Of a DNA stretch of 54,318 nucleotides, positions 1 through 8,026 are shown piece by piece; the stretch's first letter is position 1; each line of letters starts with the position of its first letter. The notes beneath the pieces are model-generated. The model was given only the letters and a program-made list of their open reading frames with translations. It made no database searches and had not been told where the DNA came from. Origin of the DNA: Lachnospiraceae bacterium (lineage in GTDB: Bacteria; Bacillota; Clostridia; Lachnospirales; Lachnospiraceae); assembly GCA_017455435.1 (NCBI GenBank), contig JAFTAU010000029.1, forward strand, positions 1 through 54,318, read 5' to 3'. The position numbers and the translations under genes are program-made.

Positions 1-1293
1 GCTCTGGCAGATCAGATCAGGTTTATTACAGTTGACGACGGCATTACTTCCATAGGAAACAACGCCTTTGCGGGCTGCGAAAACGCCGAGACTGCCTTTA
101 TCGGCGAGGATGTCGCAGCTATCGGAGTCAACGCTTTTTCAGGATGCGGAAAACTGTCTGCGCTCGTAATCCCTGCGTCAGTTGCTTCTATCGGCAATTA
201 CGCCTTTAACAACTGCTCAGATCTTGGAGTCATTGTATTTGAAGGCTCGTCTGCTCCGTCATTCGGCGCGAACGCCCTTGCAAACACAGAGCTGATGGCC
301 ATATACAAGGCATCATGGACAGATTTTTCAAAAGATAAGCTCGGCGGAAAAACCACATGGCTGGTTGACTATGTTGCAGGAACCTGCGGCGCAACACGTT
401 TCACCCTTGAACGCGGCCACCTGACTATCAGCGGAAACGGAAGCATCAGAGGCTACAGCAAAGGACAGGCTCCCTGGTATCAGTACAGAGATGAGATACA
501 GACGCTCAACATCGGAGATGGCGTTACCTCTATCGGAAATTTTGCCTTCTATGGCTGTGAAAATCTGACTGACGTAACCTTCGGCGGTGTCACAAGTATC
601 GGAACCAGCGCATTTTACGGCTGCTCTTCGCTGGCTGAGGTTGAATTCCCGGCGAATCTCGCAACTATCGGCGCATATGCATTCAGCAACTGCTCCGGTC
701 TTGCCGATATTACATTTACCGGAGCTTCCGCCCCCACGATAGCGGGCACCGGCTTTAACGCGGTAAAGGCAAAAGCGCTTTATCCCGAAAACGCGGCATG
801 GGCCGAGTTTGAAAAGACCGGCTACGGCGGAGCCATCTACTGGACCACCGATCCCGAGGAAGAAATCATCGGCGGCAGCTGCGGCAATCAGGCGGCGTGG
901 ATACTGGTAGACGGCACTCTGACGCTCTACGGACAGGGCGGCGTCAGAAGCTACGGAGCAAAGACTCAGGTTCCGTGGTACGAATACCGCGAGGAAATCA
1001 CCCGCATCGTTGTCGAAGACGGGATCACTTCACTGGGTAACTATCAGTTTATGGGCTGCGAAAACGTGACGGAGGTCTATCTGAGCAACACTCTCAGAAA
1101 GATTTGCGTAAACGCATTCTCCACCTGCCGCAGTCTGACGACAATCACTATCCCCGCAACGGTAACAGACATTTACGCCTATGCGTTCAATAAATGCTCG
1201 GGATTGCAGAATGTTGTTTTTGAGGGCGAAGTAAGCGGCATACAGATTAACGGCCACGCTTTTGAAAACACGTCGATAAATCTTCCTCAATAA
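1..1293 (+). CDS. BspA-like leucine-rich repeat surface protein (5' truncated)
   Basis: The reading frame is open from base 1, so the start and any signal peptide lie outside the window; 430 residues are visible. The protein consists of LRR_5 (BspA/Treponema-type) repeats, recognisable by cores such as TSIGNNAFAGCENA, TSIGNFAFYGCENL and TSLGNYQFMGCENV. A larger module is repeated: a Cys-Gly entry (near bases 379 and 871), an LTISGNG-like strand, a PWYQYR/PWYEYR motif, then the LRR run. Proteins of this family are exported and bind host or matrix components in oral and gut bacteria. No sortase motif or membrane anchor is seen at the C-terminus. It is followed after 34 nt by two more exported proteins in the same direction, probably one operon. 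The family call is secure; the ligand is unknown. Confidence 0.9.
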   Translation, partial: ALADQIRFITVDDGITSIGNNAFAGCENAETAFIGEDVAAIGVNAFSGCGKLSALVIPASVASIGNYAFNNCSDLGVIVFEGSSAPSFGANALANTELMAIYKASWTDFSKDKLGGKTTWLVDYVAGTCGATRFTLERGHLTISGNGSIRGYSKGQAPWYQYRDEIQTLNIGDGVTSIGNFAFYGCENLTDVTFGGVTSIGTSAFYGCSSLAEVEFPANLATIGAYAFSNCSGLADITFTGASAPTIAGTGFNAVKAKALYPENAAWAEFEKTGYGGAIYWTTDPEEEIIGGSCGNQAAWILVDGTLTLYGQGGVRSYGAKTQVPWYEYREEITRIVVEDGITSLGNYQFMGCENVTEVYLSNTLRKICVNAFSTCRSLTTITIPATVTDIYAYAFNKCSGLQNVVFEGEVSGIQINGHAFENTSINLPQ

Positions 1294-1327
1294 GTGAGGG
1301 CGCTTGATTATTATTACGGAGATTTAA

Positions 1328-2344
1328 ATGAAAAAAATATTATCAGCCGTTCTTACGGCGGCAATCATTATCGGCCTTGTGTGCTTTGCGCCGGCCGGCG
1401 CAGAGGCAGACGGCTCTGTGGAGTTGTCCATCACAAATAATACCGGTATGTTCAAAGCGGTCTCTGCATCGCTGGAAACGACAGGGGGAAAGACCGAACT
1501 GGTCTTTGCCCTGTCGGGCACCGGCTACAGGCGGCTGATCCGCGGTACTTATGAGCAGGCTGTGGCTCTGGGCAGCGACACTTCGGGCTGGATAAACGGC
1601 TCGCTGAACACCGCCGGCAAATACGAGTTCCGCGTGCCGCTGTCAGAGGGGGAATCCTATATCCCCGTCGTGGCGGTTTCCGAATCGTACTACGAGGGGT
1701 ATCTGGACGGCAACAATCCGATAGAACGCTCGTATTATCCGCGCCAGCTGACTACTGACGCAGAGGCAAAGACCCTCGTGACGGGCGACTACAACGAGAC
1801 TGTTACGGTAAAGGTCATCAGCAATCTGAAGTCCTTCAGGGTTGAGGATACGGCTCAGATGAGCGTTACAGGCGGACCGAATTCAAACAATTACAAGGTG
1901 TCGCCCACGCTTATAATGAAGGATGATACCTACGATCAGGTCAAATACCCCACCGTGTCAGGCGGAAAACTGACTACGGCGGAAGCGGACCTTGAGACCG
2001 GAAACGTTTTTAATATCAGCCTCCTGAATGCTCCGGGAGTCGCTGCTTTCAAGGACAAAGAGCCTGTCAGCATGCAGTTCCGCGTCAAAGAAACCGGTGT
2101 TTTTGTCGAAAGACTGATAACCATCGACAAGCTGGCCGGCACATTGACCGTAGACGGAGAAGAAATCGAGATAGCGGAGCAGATTGTGCCCGTAGACGCG
2201 GGAGAATATGTTTTTGAGCCGGAAACGCATTATCGCTTTACCGAGGGTTCGTTCAGAGTCAACGGCGATGCGGGCGTGTACAGCGGCGGCCGGGATTTTT
2301 ATGTGACAAAATCCGGCAGCTTTACGGTAACAAGGGAGAAATAA
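1328..2344 (+). CDS. secreted protein of unknown function
   Basis: 338 residues. The N-terminus is a classical signal peptide (Lys-Lys, then a hydrophobic stretch to about residue 22, with a likely cut after AGAEA). The mature part is rich in beta-strand-forming residues and Thr/Gly, has no cysteines and no transmembrane segment, and starts with a segment SVELSITNNTGMFKA that looks like the edge of an immunoglobulin-like or other beta-sandwich domain. I do not recognise a catalytic motif. GGAG lies 6 nt before the ATG. It sits between the LRR protein and the FecR-like lipoprotein (3 nt to the latter), so it probably belongs to the same cell-surface operon. It could be a surface ligand-binding protein; this is inferred from context only. 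Confidence 0.8.
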   Translation: MKKILSAVLTAAIIIGLVCFAPAGAEADGSVELSITNNTGMFKAVSASLETTGGKTELVFALSGTGYRRLIRGTYEQAVALGSDTSGWINGSLNTAGKYEFRVPLSEGESYIPVVAVSESYYEGYLDGNNPIERSYYPRQLTTDAEAKTLVTGDYNETVTVKVISNLKSFRVEDTAQMSVTGGPNSNNYKVSPTLIMKDDTYDQVKYPTVSGGKLTTAEADLETGNVFNISLLNAPGVAAFKDKEPVSMQFRVKETGVFVERLITIDKLAGTLTVDGEEIEIAEQIVPVDAGEYVFEPETHYRFTEGSFRVNGDAGVYSGGRDFYVTKSGSFTVTREK

Positions 2345-2347
2345 GCG

Positions 2348-3262
2348 ATGAAGACTGTAACAAAAAAACTGCTCTGCCTTATTGCCGCAGCGGTTCTTCT
2401 TTGCGGGCTTGCGGCCTGCGGTGAAGACGGGGAAACAAATTCCTCAGTTTCTGAAAGCGCTACGGAGCCTGCTTCCGAATCCGCGGCGGCCGCCGAAAGC
2501 GAATCGGCCGCGGAGCAGGCGGATTTCCGCAGCATAATGCTCTACCACGTCGACGGCCGGGTGCAGATCCTGCGCGGCGATACTGTGATTCCTTTTACAA
2601 AGGATATGTTGATAAAAAGCGGCGACAGGATTATCACTTTGGCGGGCAGCAGAGCCTTTATAATGCTTGATGAGGACAAGTTCTTTATGATAGAGCCTGC
2701 TTCGGAGTTGGAGATTACAGCCGATGGGTCGGCACAGTCCGGCAGCGCATCGGTCAATCTGCTGTTTGGTGCGGTGTGCGCCCAGTTTGACGCCGAGCCC
2801 GCCCCGGGAAGCCCGGTTAGTGCGCTGATAAACGGCGCTTCGGCAGAGGTGAATGCGAAAGTTTTCCGCCTGGTTATTGATGCATATACCGGAAAAGGAG
2901 AGGCGCAGACCACCTCGTTTACCGGTATTGACGATTACGCCTCCGCTTTCCTCGGCACAGAAAAGGATGCGACCGGCAGGGAAAAGACTCCCGAAAAACC
3001 CGCTTCAAAAACCGGCAGCGGGAAAAAAAGCAAGAAGTCAGCATCTGATTCTACTACCGCCGCAACAACTGCTGCTCCCACAACGGCAGCCCCGAAGATT
3101 TTCACCGTGACTTTCAGATATGAAGGAAAAACCTTCTATACCGTGAAAGTCAACGAAGGCGAAAAGGTCAAAGCACCTTCGCTCTCCCCCGCCCCCACAG
3201 GCGGCTGGGACTACGACTTTTCCAGAGCCGTTACGGAAAACACAGTCATCAACTGGAAATAA
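2348..3262 (+). CDS. FecR-like domain lipoprotein
   Basis: 304 residues. The lipobox LAAC ends at Cys25, so a lipid-anchored exported protein is predicted. A Ser/Ala/Glu-rich linker (residues about 27-57) leads to a FecR-type region (about 60-180). It contains HVDGRVQILRG, a polyanionic GDRIITLAGSRAFIMLDEDK stretch and LLFGAVCAQFD, the usual pattern of FecR domains that sense or scaffold at the envelope. After a Lys/Ser-rich and Thr/Ala-rich linker comes a C-terminal segment (about 252-304) resembling an InlB/Flg_new-type beta-repeat (VTFRYEGKTFYTVKVNEGEK). It starts 3 nt after the preceding gene (ribosome site AAGGGAG), indicating co-transcription. A terminator follows at 3282. FecR assignment is moderately sure; the role is unknown, and no sigma/anti-sigma partner is visible. 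Confidence 0.75.
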   Translation: MKTVTKKLLCLIAAAVLLCGLAACGEDGETNSSVSESATEPASESAAAAESESAAEQADFRSIMLYHVDGRVQILRGDTVIPFTKDMLIKSGDRIITLAGSRAFIMLDEDKFFMIEPASELEITADGSAQSGSASVNLLFGAVCAQFDAEPAPGSPVSALINGASAEVNAKVFRLVIDAYTGKGEAQTTSFTGIDDYASAFLGTEKDATGREKTPEKPASKTGSGKKSKKSASDSTTAATTAAPTTAAPKIFTVTFRYEGKTFYTVKVNEGEKVKAPSLSPAPTGGWDYDFSRAVTENTVINWK

Positions 3263-3281
3263 ACTGACCGATTCAAACCGC

Positions 3282-3311
3282 AAACCGGTGCAATCCCCGC
3301 GCCGGTTTTTT
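3282..3311 (+). terminator. Rho-independent terminator of the surface-protein operon
   Basis: AAACCGG (3282-3288) pairs with CCGGTTT (3302-3308) across a 13-nt loop and runs into a T-tract. It lies 20 nt after the stop of the FecR-like gene. Confidence 0.75.
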
Positions 3312-3320
3312 AATGGAGGG

Positions 3321-3416
3321 GTGCTCGCAGTAGTCCGCAGAGCGATTCTTGCCGATTGGACTACTCCCAGAGAGTGTTCGCGGTAGTTCACAGAACAGTT
3401 TCACCGCTTGGACTGC
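3321..3416. repeat. imperfect tandem direct repeat, two units of about 44 bp
   Basis: Bases 3321-3364 and 3374-3416 align nearly end to end: both begin GTGYTCGCRGTAGTYCRCAG and finish with GGACTRC, with scattered substitutions in between. The copies are 53 bp apart. The repeat lies in the noncoding gap between the surface-protein terminator and the CNNM promoter. No function is apparent. Confidence 0.6.
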
Positions 3417-3537
3417 ATAAAACAAGGTATTAAATGTGAATTAAAAAGACATAAAGCCGTTTCTTCCCGAAGCCTGGGTTGGATACGATTGTTCCTCTAA
3501 TCCTACACGCATTTATCCTGCGCTTACCGCCACTGCC

Positions 3538-3566
3538 TTGACATAGGACCTCACATTGTATATACT
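3538..3566 (+). promoter_or_regulatory. sigma-A promoter for the CNNM gene pair
   Basis: TTGACA (3538-3543), 17-bp spacer, TATACT (3561-3566). Nearly consensus, with transcription expected near 3573. The rest of 3263-3627 holds the terminator, the tandem repeat and no gene I can support. Confidence 0.8.
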
Positions 3567-3627
3567 TTCTATATCTGTTTTTATAGAAAAGATTTTCTTG
3601 AGGAAAGGTGAAAAAATTTAAGCCCTT

Positions 3628-4665
3628 ATGGACGACGATGGCAGTGGTAGTTTAGCCTGGATTTTTACAGTAATTATACTCATTATTCTTGCAGGTTTCT
3701 TTGCAATGGTGGAGACAGCTTTTGCCTCCGTTTCCGAAAGCAAACTAAAGACTTTGGCATCAGGAAACGACGCGCGCGCAAAAAGGGCGCTTCGTATTCT
3801 TGACGAATTTGACGTTGCCATAACGACCGTGCTGATATGTACCAATATCGTTCATATCGCTGCGGCTGCAGTGGTGACGGTAAACGTGACGAGATTGTTC
3901 GGTATATCCTTTGTCGCGGTTTCCACTCTTGTCACGACGCTGGCGGTATTCTTTTTCGGTGAAATGCTTCCAAAGAGCATAGCCCGTAAATATTGTCTGA
4001 AAATCTGCCTCGGAACAGGCGTGGTGCTCGCGTTTTTGATGAAGCTTCTGAGGCCGCTCTCATTTGTATTGACCGCGATCGGGAATGCTGCGTCAAAGCT
4101 TATAAAGGGTGACGAGGGCGTATCCGTTACGGAAGATGAACTCTATGACATCATCGAGGATATGACCGAAGAAGGCACGCTGGATGAGGACAGCGGAGAA
4201 CTGATTTCCTCGGCGCTGCAGTTTCAGGACGTGCGCGCGAGCGACATCACCACCGGACGCAACGCACTCATTGCCATTGATATTGATATGCCTCCGGAAG
4301 ATATTCTGGATATGATCCGCAGGGAAACGCACAGCCGCCTGCCGGTTTATAAAGGCAGTATTGACAATATCATCGGCATTTTGCAGATCAGAAAATATAT
4401 CAAGTCATATCTGGCAAACGGCGGCGTAAAGCGTCTCCGCCCGCTGCTGGACAAACCGTATTTTATAAAAGGCGATGTGGAGATTGATGAGGCTCTGAAA
4501 AAAATGTCGTCGCGCCGTAAAAATATTGCCGTCGTTACGGACGCTGATATGAAAACGATTGGAATTATCACTATCGAAGATATTCTGGAAGAGCTCGTGG
4601 GCGACATCAGGGACGAGGACGAGCCCGTTCCCGATGAGCAGGCGCCGGAGGAGGTGCAGCCATGA
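3628..4665 (+). CDS. CNNM/CorC-type membrane protein lacking the CorC_HlyC domain
   Basis: 345 residues. An N-terminal DUF21 (CNNM) membrane domain (about 1-165, with transmembrane segments such as WIFTVIILIILAGFFAMVETA) is followed by a CBS-pair region (about 190-330) with the usual DIIEDMTEEGTLDEDSGEL linker helix. Family members are linked to magnesium or cobalt homeostasis. The C-terminal CorC_HlyC domain is absent, making it shorter than its neighbour. An in-frame stop at 3619 fixes the start at or after 3622. The only ribosome-site-like sequence, AGGAAAGG at 3601, is 19 nt from the ATG, so initiation may be weak. It overlaps the next paralogue by ATGA, suggesting translational coupling and perhaps a heteromeric complex. 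Confidence 0.88.
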   Translation: MDDDGSGSLAWIFTVIILIILAGFFAMVETAFASVSESKLKTLASGNDARAKRALRILDEFDVAITTVLICTNIVHIAAAAVVTVNVTRLFGISFVAVSTLVTTLAVFFFGEMLPKSIARKYCLKICLGTGVVLAFLMKLLRPLSFVLTAIGNAASKLIKGDEGVSVTEDELYDIIEDMTEEGTLDEDSGELISSALQFQDVRASDITTGRNALIAIDIDMPPEDILDMIRRETHSRLPVYKGSIDNIIGILQIRKYIKSYLANGGVKRLRPLLDKPYFIKGDVEIDEALKKMSSRRKNIAVVTDADMKTIGIITIEDILEELVGDIRDEDEPVPDEQAPEEVQP

Positions 4666-5921
4666 TAGGCATTTACATAGCAGCTATCGCCTTTTGCGTC
4701 ATCCTTTCCGCATTTTTCTCGGCCTCCGAAATGGCATATTCGTCAGCGAACGAGGTTCGTCTGGAAAACCTTTCGGACAAAGGAAACGGCTCCGCCGGAC
4801 GGGCAGTGCGCATTCTCGAAAAATACGACAACCTGATTTCAACCATACTGGTGGGAAACAATCTGGTAAATATTGCCGCGTCGTCGTTGGGCTCCGTGGC
4901 CGTGATTCTGCTGGCCGGTGAAGCATACGCCTGGCTTTCCACGATTATCATTACGATCACGGTTATCATTTTCGGAGAAACCATCCCGAAAATCTGTGCC
5001 AAGAAGAACGCAAACCGGCTCGCGCTGCTGTTTTCCGCTCCGCTTCGGGCGCTGATGCTGCTTTTCTTCCCTGTCACATGGGTAGTGGTCAGGCTCGTGG
5101 AGCTGATGACCAAAAGAATGAAAGGCGACAGCGACGCCGAAACCGATGCGGCCGACGAGCTCCACACCATTATTGAAACGGCGGAAAGTGAAGAAGTTCT
5201 CGACGAGGATTCGTCAGAGCTTGTCAGCGCGGCGATTGATTTTCCCGAGACGCCCGTTTCCGAGGTGATGACGGCGCGTGTGGATCTGATCGCGGTTGAC
5301 GCGGACGATGATTGGGATGAGATCCGTCAGACCGTGACAGACGCGCCGTTCTCGCGCATTCCCGTTTATGAGGACAGTATTGACAATATTATCGGAGTTC
5401 TTTCCGTAAAGCATTTTCTGAAGCGTCTGCTGGATGAGGACGAATTTGACATCCGCGAAATGCTGATGCCTGCCGTTTTTGTGTACAAGACGATGAAGTT
5501 GCCGGCGATACTCGACCGGCTGCGCGGACTGCAGCAGCACCTGGCTATCGTCACCGATGAGTACGGCGGCACGCTGGGGGCGGTCTCACTCGAGGACATA
5601 ATGGAAGACCTGGTCGGGGAAATCTGGGACGAAAAGGACGTTATTGAAGAAGATATCCACGAAACCGACGAGAATACTTTTATTATCGACGGAGACACGC
5701 CGCTTTCGGATTTGGCGGAGCTGATGGACTGGGACGAGGATTATTTTGATTTTGAAAGCGAGACCGTGGGCGGCTGGTGCATAGAGGTTCTGGGCGAGTT
5801 CCCGTCCGCCGGAGATACTTTTACATACGAAAACGCGAGTGTCAGGATTCTCGAAGCGGACGAACGCCGGGTGCTCAGCATAGAACTGGCGCGGGAGCAG
5901 GCGGCGGAAGAGACGGAGTAG
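4662..5921 (+). CDS. CNNM/CorC family transporter (DUF21-CBS-CorC_HlyC)
   Basis: 419 residues. The full three-domain architecture is visible: a DUF21 membrane domain (about 1-180, with the conserved NNLVNIAASSLGS and FGETIPK motifs), a CBS pair (about 200-325, containing TARVDLIAV and TDEYGGTLGAVSLEDIMEDLVGEI), and a CorC_HlyC C-terminal domain (about 340-415, FIIDGDTPLSDLAEL onward). These are membrane proteins implicated in divalent cation (Mg/Co) efflux or sensing and often annotated as hemolysin-like. The ATG overlaps the stop of the preceding shorter paralogue, so the two are translated together from one promoter. No terminator is obvious after it. Confidence 0.92.
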   Translation: MIGIYIAAIAFCVILSAFFSASEMAYSSANEVRLENLSDKGNGSAGRAVRILEKYDNLISTILVGNNLVNIAASSLGSVAVILLAGEAYAWLSTIIITITVIIFGETIPKICAKKNANRLALLFSAPLRALMLLFFPVTWVVVRLVELMTKRMKGDSDAETDAADELHTIIETAESEEVLDEDSSELVSAAIDFPETPVSEVMTARVDLIAVDADDDWDEIRQTVTDAPFSRIPVYEDSIDNIIGVLSVKHFLKRLLDEDEFDIREMLMPAVFVYKTMKLPAILDRLRGLQQHLAIVTDEYGGTLGAVSLEDIMEDLVGEIWDEKDVIEEDIHETDENTFIIDGDTPLSDLAELMDWDEDYFDFESETVGGWCIEVLGEFPSAGDTFTYENASVRILEADERRVLSIELAREQAAEETE

Positions 5922-5986
5922 ACACAGACCCGCAGATTTTGGAACGGAACAGATAATATAAAGGCAACGAAAATTGGCATCGGATG

Positions 5987-6029
5987 TCAACTTGAGTTGG
6001 TTGAATGTAAGGCAATCGCACATTACAAT
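5987..6029 (+). promoter_or_regulatory. promoter with overlapping dyad, ABC-XRE/AbrB operon
   Basis: TTGAAT (6001-6006), 17-bp spacer, TACAAT (6024-6029). The -35 box is overlapped by a short dyad TCAAC...GTTGA (5987-5991/6000-6004), which could be an operator for the XRE-AbrB regulator encoded in the operon. The promoter is well supported; the operator is speculative. Confidence 0.6.
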
Positions 6030-6060
6030 ATTCATATAAATCACGCAAATGGAGGTTGTT

Positions 6061-6780
6061 ATGAATATTGTAAATCTGAATGCTGTTTGCAAGACCTATC
6101 CGGCATTTCGTCTGAAGGATATTTCCTTTTCGCTGGAAGAAGGGAAAATCACAGGGTTCATCGGGCGAAACGGAGCCGGAAAGACGACCACGATCAAGTC
6201 CATGCTGAATCTGATCCATACAGACAGTGGCGAGATAACATATTTTGACCTTCCGCTTTCAGAATATGAAAAAGAAATAAAACAGCGGATAGGATATTCG
6301 ACCGGCATTGTCAGCTGGTATCCGAGAAGGACGATCCGGGAAATTACGGATGTGACGAAAAGCTTCTATCCGACCTGGGATGAAGAGGATTATCTGAAAT
6401 ACCTGTCGCTGTTCGGACTTGACGAAACAAAGAAGCCTATCGAGCTTTCAGAAGGTATGAAGGTAAAATTCAATCTCCTGCTGGCTCTTTCGCATCGGGC
6501 AGAGATTCTGATTCTTGATGAACCGACGAGCGGGCTGGATCCGTTTTCGCGGGACGAGCTGTTAGAACTGTTCGAAGCGTTAAGGGATCATGGCGTAACG
6601 ATCCTGTTCTCGACACACATCACTTCCGATCTGGAAAAATGCGCAGACAATATTATATACATCAGCAACGGAGAAATCAAAGCAGCCTGCACGAGGGCGG
6701 ACTTCATGAAGACCTTTGGGCGGACAAATGAGGCTTTGGAAGAGATTTTCCTGAGACTGGAGAGGGAGGCGAGGTCATGA
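6061..6780 (+). CDS. ABC transporter ATP-binding protein
   Basis: 239 residues from the ATG at 6061. That start has GGAGG at 6051-6055; an ATG at 6049 would overlap its own ribosome site. The nucleotide-binding domain is complete: Walker A GRNGAGKTTT, signature LSEGMK (variant of LSGGQ), Walker B LILDEPTSGLDP and H-loop FSTHITSD. The short ATPase followed by a small ABC-2 permease is the arrangement of YtrB/BcrA-like exporters in Firmicutes, often induced by envelope stress or peptides. The stop overlaps the next ATG (ATGA). With the permease and the XRE-AbrB regulator it forms a three-gene operon. Confidence 0.9.
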   Translation: MNIVNLNAVCKTYPAFRLKDISFSLEEGKITGFIGRNGAGKTTTIKSMLNLIHTDSGEITYFDLPLSEYEKEIKQRIGYSTGIVSWYPRRTIREITDVTKSFYPTWDEEDYLKYLSLFGLDETKKPIELSEGMKVKFNLLLALSHRAEILILDEPTSGLDPFSRDELLELFEALRDHGVTILFSTHITSDLEKCADNIIYISNGEIKAACTRADFMKTFGRTNEALEEIFLRLEREARS

Positions 6781-7430
6781 ATGCTGTTATAAAAAAAGAG
6801 ATGCGCCTTTCCGCGCTGCTTCTGACATATTTGTTTATCGGGTTTGCCTTTATGACGCTTCTGCCGGGATATCCGATCCTCTGCGCGGCTTTCTTTATCA
6901 CTCTGGGTATTTTCCAGAGTTTTCAGAGCGCCAGGGAGGCAAATGATATAGTGTATTCCGCGCTGCTGCCTATTGCGAAAAAGGATGTCGTAAAGGGGAA
7001 GTACCTGTTTGTCATGCTGATCGAGCTTTGCGGCTTTATCGTCATGGCGGCGCTGACTTTCGCGCGGATGACGGTATTTAAGGATTTCGCGGTCTACCGT
7101 CAGAATGCCTTGATGAATGCCAATTTGTTTTATCTCGGAACGGTTCTTCTGATCTTCGGCTTGTTCAACGCGTTTTTTGTCGGAGGATTTTTCAGAACGG
7201 CATACAAGCTCGGCAGGCCGTTTATTACGCATATCATAGTAACTTTTCTGGTGATACTATTTGCGGAGGCACTGCATCATTTTCCGGGGCTTGAGGCGCT
7301 CAACGCCTTTGGTTTTGATCACTTTATGCTGCAGATATCGCTGCTTTTGACCGGTGCGCTGCTTTTTTGTGCATTGACATATCTGTCATATAAAAAAGCC
7401 TGCGCGGACTTTGAAAAGATCGACCTGTAA
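6777..7430 (+). CDS. ABC-2 type permease
   Basis: 217 residues with about six hydrophobic segments (for example LLLTYLFIGFAFMTLLPGYP, LFVMLIELCGFIVMAAL, FYLGTVLLIFGLFNAFFVGG and a last one near residues 185-205). The tandem SAREANDIVYSALLPIAKKDVVKGKY stretch is typical of ABC-2 permeases (ABC2_membrane_5-like). It is translationally coupled to the ATPase upstream (4-nt overlap) and is followed after 11 nt by the regulator gene. The pair presumably exports or senses a small amphipathic compound; the substrate cannot be told from sequence. Confidence 0.85.
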   Translation: MNAVIKKEMRLSALLLTYLFIGFAFMTLLPGYPILCAAFFITLGIFQSFQSAREANDIVYSALLPIAKKDVVKGKYLFVMLIELCGFIVMAALTFARMTVFKDFAVYRQNALMNANLFYLGTVLLIFGLFNAFFVGGFFRTAYKLGRPFITHIIVTFLVILFAEALHHFPGLEALNAFGFDHFMLQISLLLTGALLFCALTYLSYKKACADFEKIDL

Positions 7431-7441
7431 GGAGGGCGGGC

Positions 7442-7876
7442 ATGCTGAAGGAAAATCTGGTGATGCTGAGGAAACTGAACGGCTATTCGCAGGAACACAT
7501 TGCGGAGAAGATCGGTATTTCCCGTCAGGCGTATGCAAAGTGGGAAACCGGCGCGACAATTCCGGACGTTGATAAAGCGGCGATCTTAGCGAAGGTGTAT
7601 GGGGTGACCGTTGACGGATTGCTGAGAACTGAGACTGTAGACGGGGTTGGCATAGTCCCGCCGGCTCAGAATGGAAAAAACATATGGGAAACCGTTACCA
7701 TCGGTGAACGCGGTCAGATCGTAATACCCAAGGCAGCGCGGGACAGGATTGGAATAAACGGAGGAGACCGCTTGATCGTGGCAAGCGATGAGGTCGGAAT
7801 TGCTCTGATCCCCGCGGAGTTTTTTGAAAGTAAAATGCAGGAAATCATGGATAAGCTGTCCGGACAAAATGACTGA
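7442..7876 (+). CDS. XRE helix-turn-helix / AbrB-SpoVT fusion regulator
   Basis: 144 residues. Residues 1-60 are an XRE/HTH_3 DNA-binding domain (LNGYSQEHIAEKIGISRQAYAKWETG). Residues about 82-130 are a SpoVT/AbrB swapped-hairpin domain (ERGQIVIPKAARDRIGINGGDRL). Both halves bind DNA in their own families, so the protein could contact two operator types or dimerise through the AbrB half. A strong AAGGAGGG site lies just upstream of the ATG at 7442. It is the last gene of the ABC operon and probably its local regulator; the dyad over the operon's -35 box is a candidate target. Domain calls are firm, target inferred. Confidence 0.88.
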   Translation: MLKENLVMLRKLNGYSQEHIAEKIGISRQAYAKWETGATIPDVDKAAILAKVYGVTVDGLLRTETVDGVGIVPPAQNGKNIWETVTIGERGQIVIPKAARDRIGINGGDRLIVASDEVGIALIPAEFFESKMQEIMDKLSGQND

Positions 7877-7965
7877 AAACCTGTCCCTGCGGGCATGGCT
7901 CGCTTCACATCGCCCTGTGCGCTCAAAGAACCCGGCACGTGGAGATAAAGTTTTGCAAATACCTG

Positions 7966-7994
7966 TTGAGAAAAAAGGCGTTTCGATATATATT
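7966..7994 (+). promoter_or_regulatory. promoter of the FprA-type flavoprotein gene
   Basis: TTGAGA (7966-7971), 17-bp spacer, TATATT (7989-7994), 32 nt before the start codon. No other regulatory element is recognised in this 150-nt gap. Confidence 0.7.
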
Positions 7995-8026
7995 AAAATC
8001 TGTAATCAAAAATACCGGAGGACATT

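Noticed and set aside
6049-6060. Upstream ATG for the ABC ATPase
   Set aside because: It overlaps the GGAGG ribosome site that serves the ATG at 6061.
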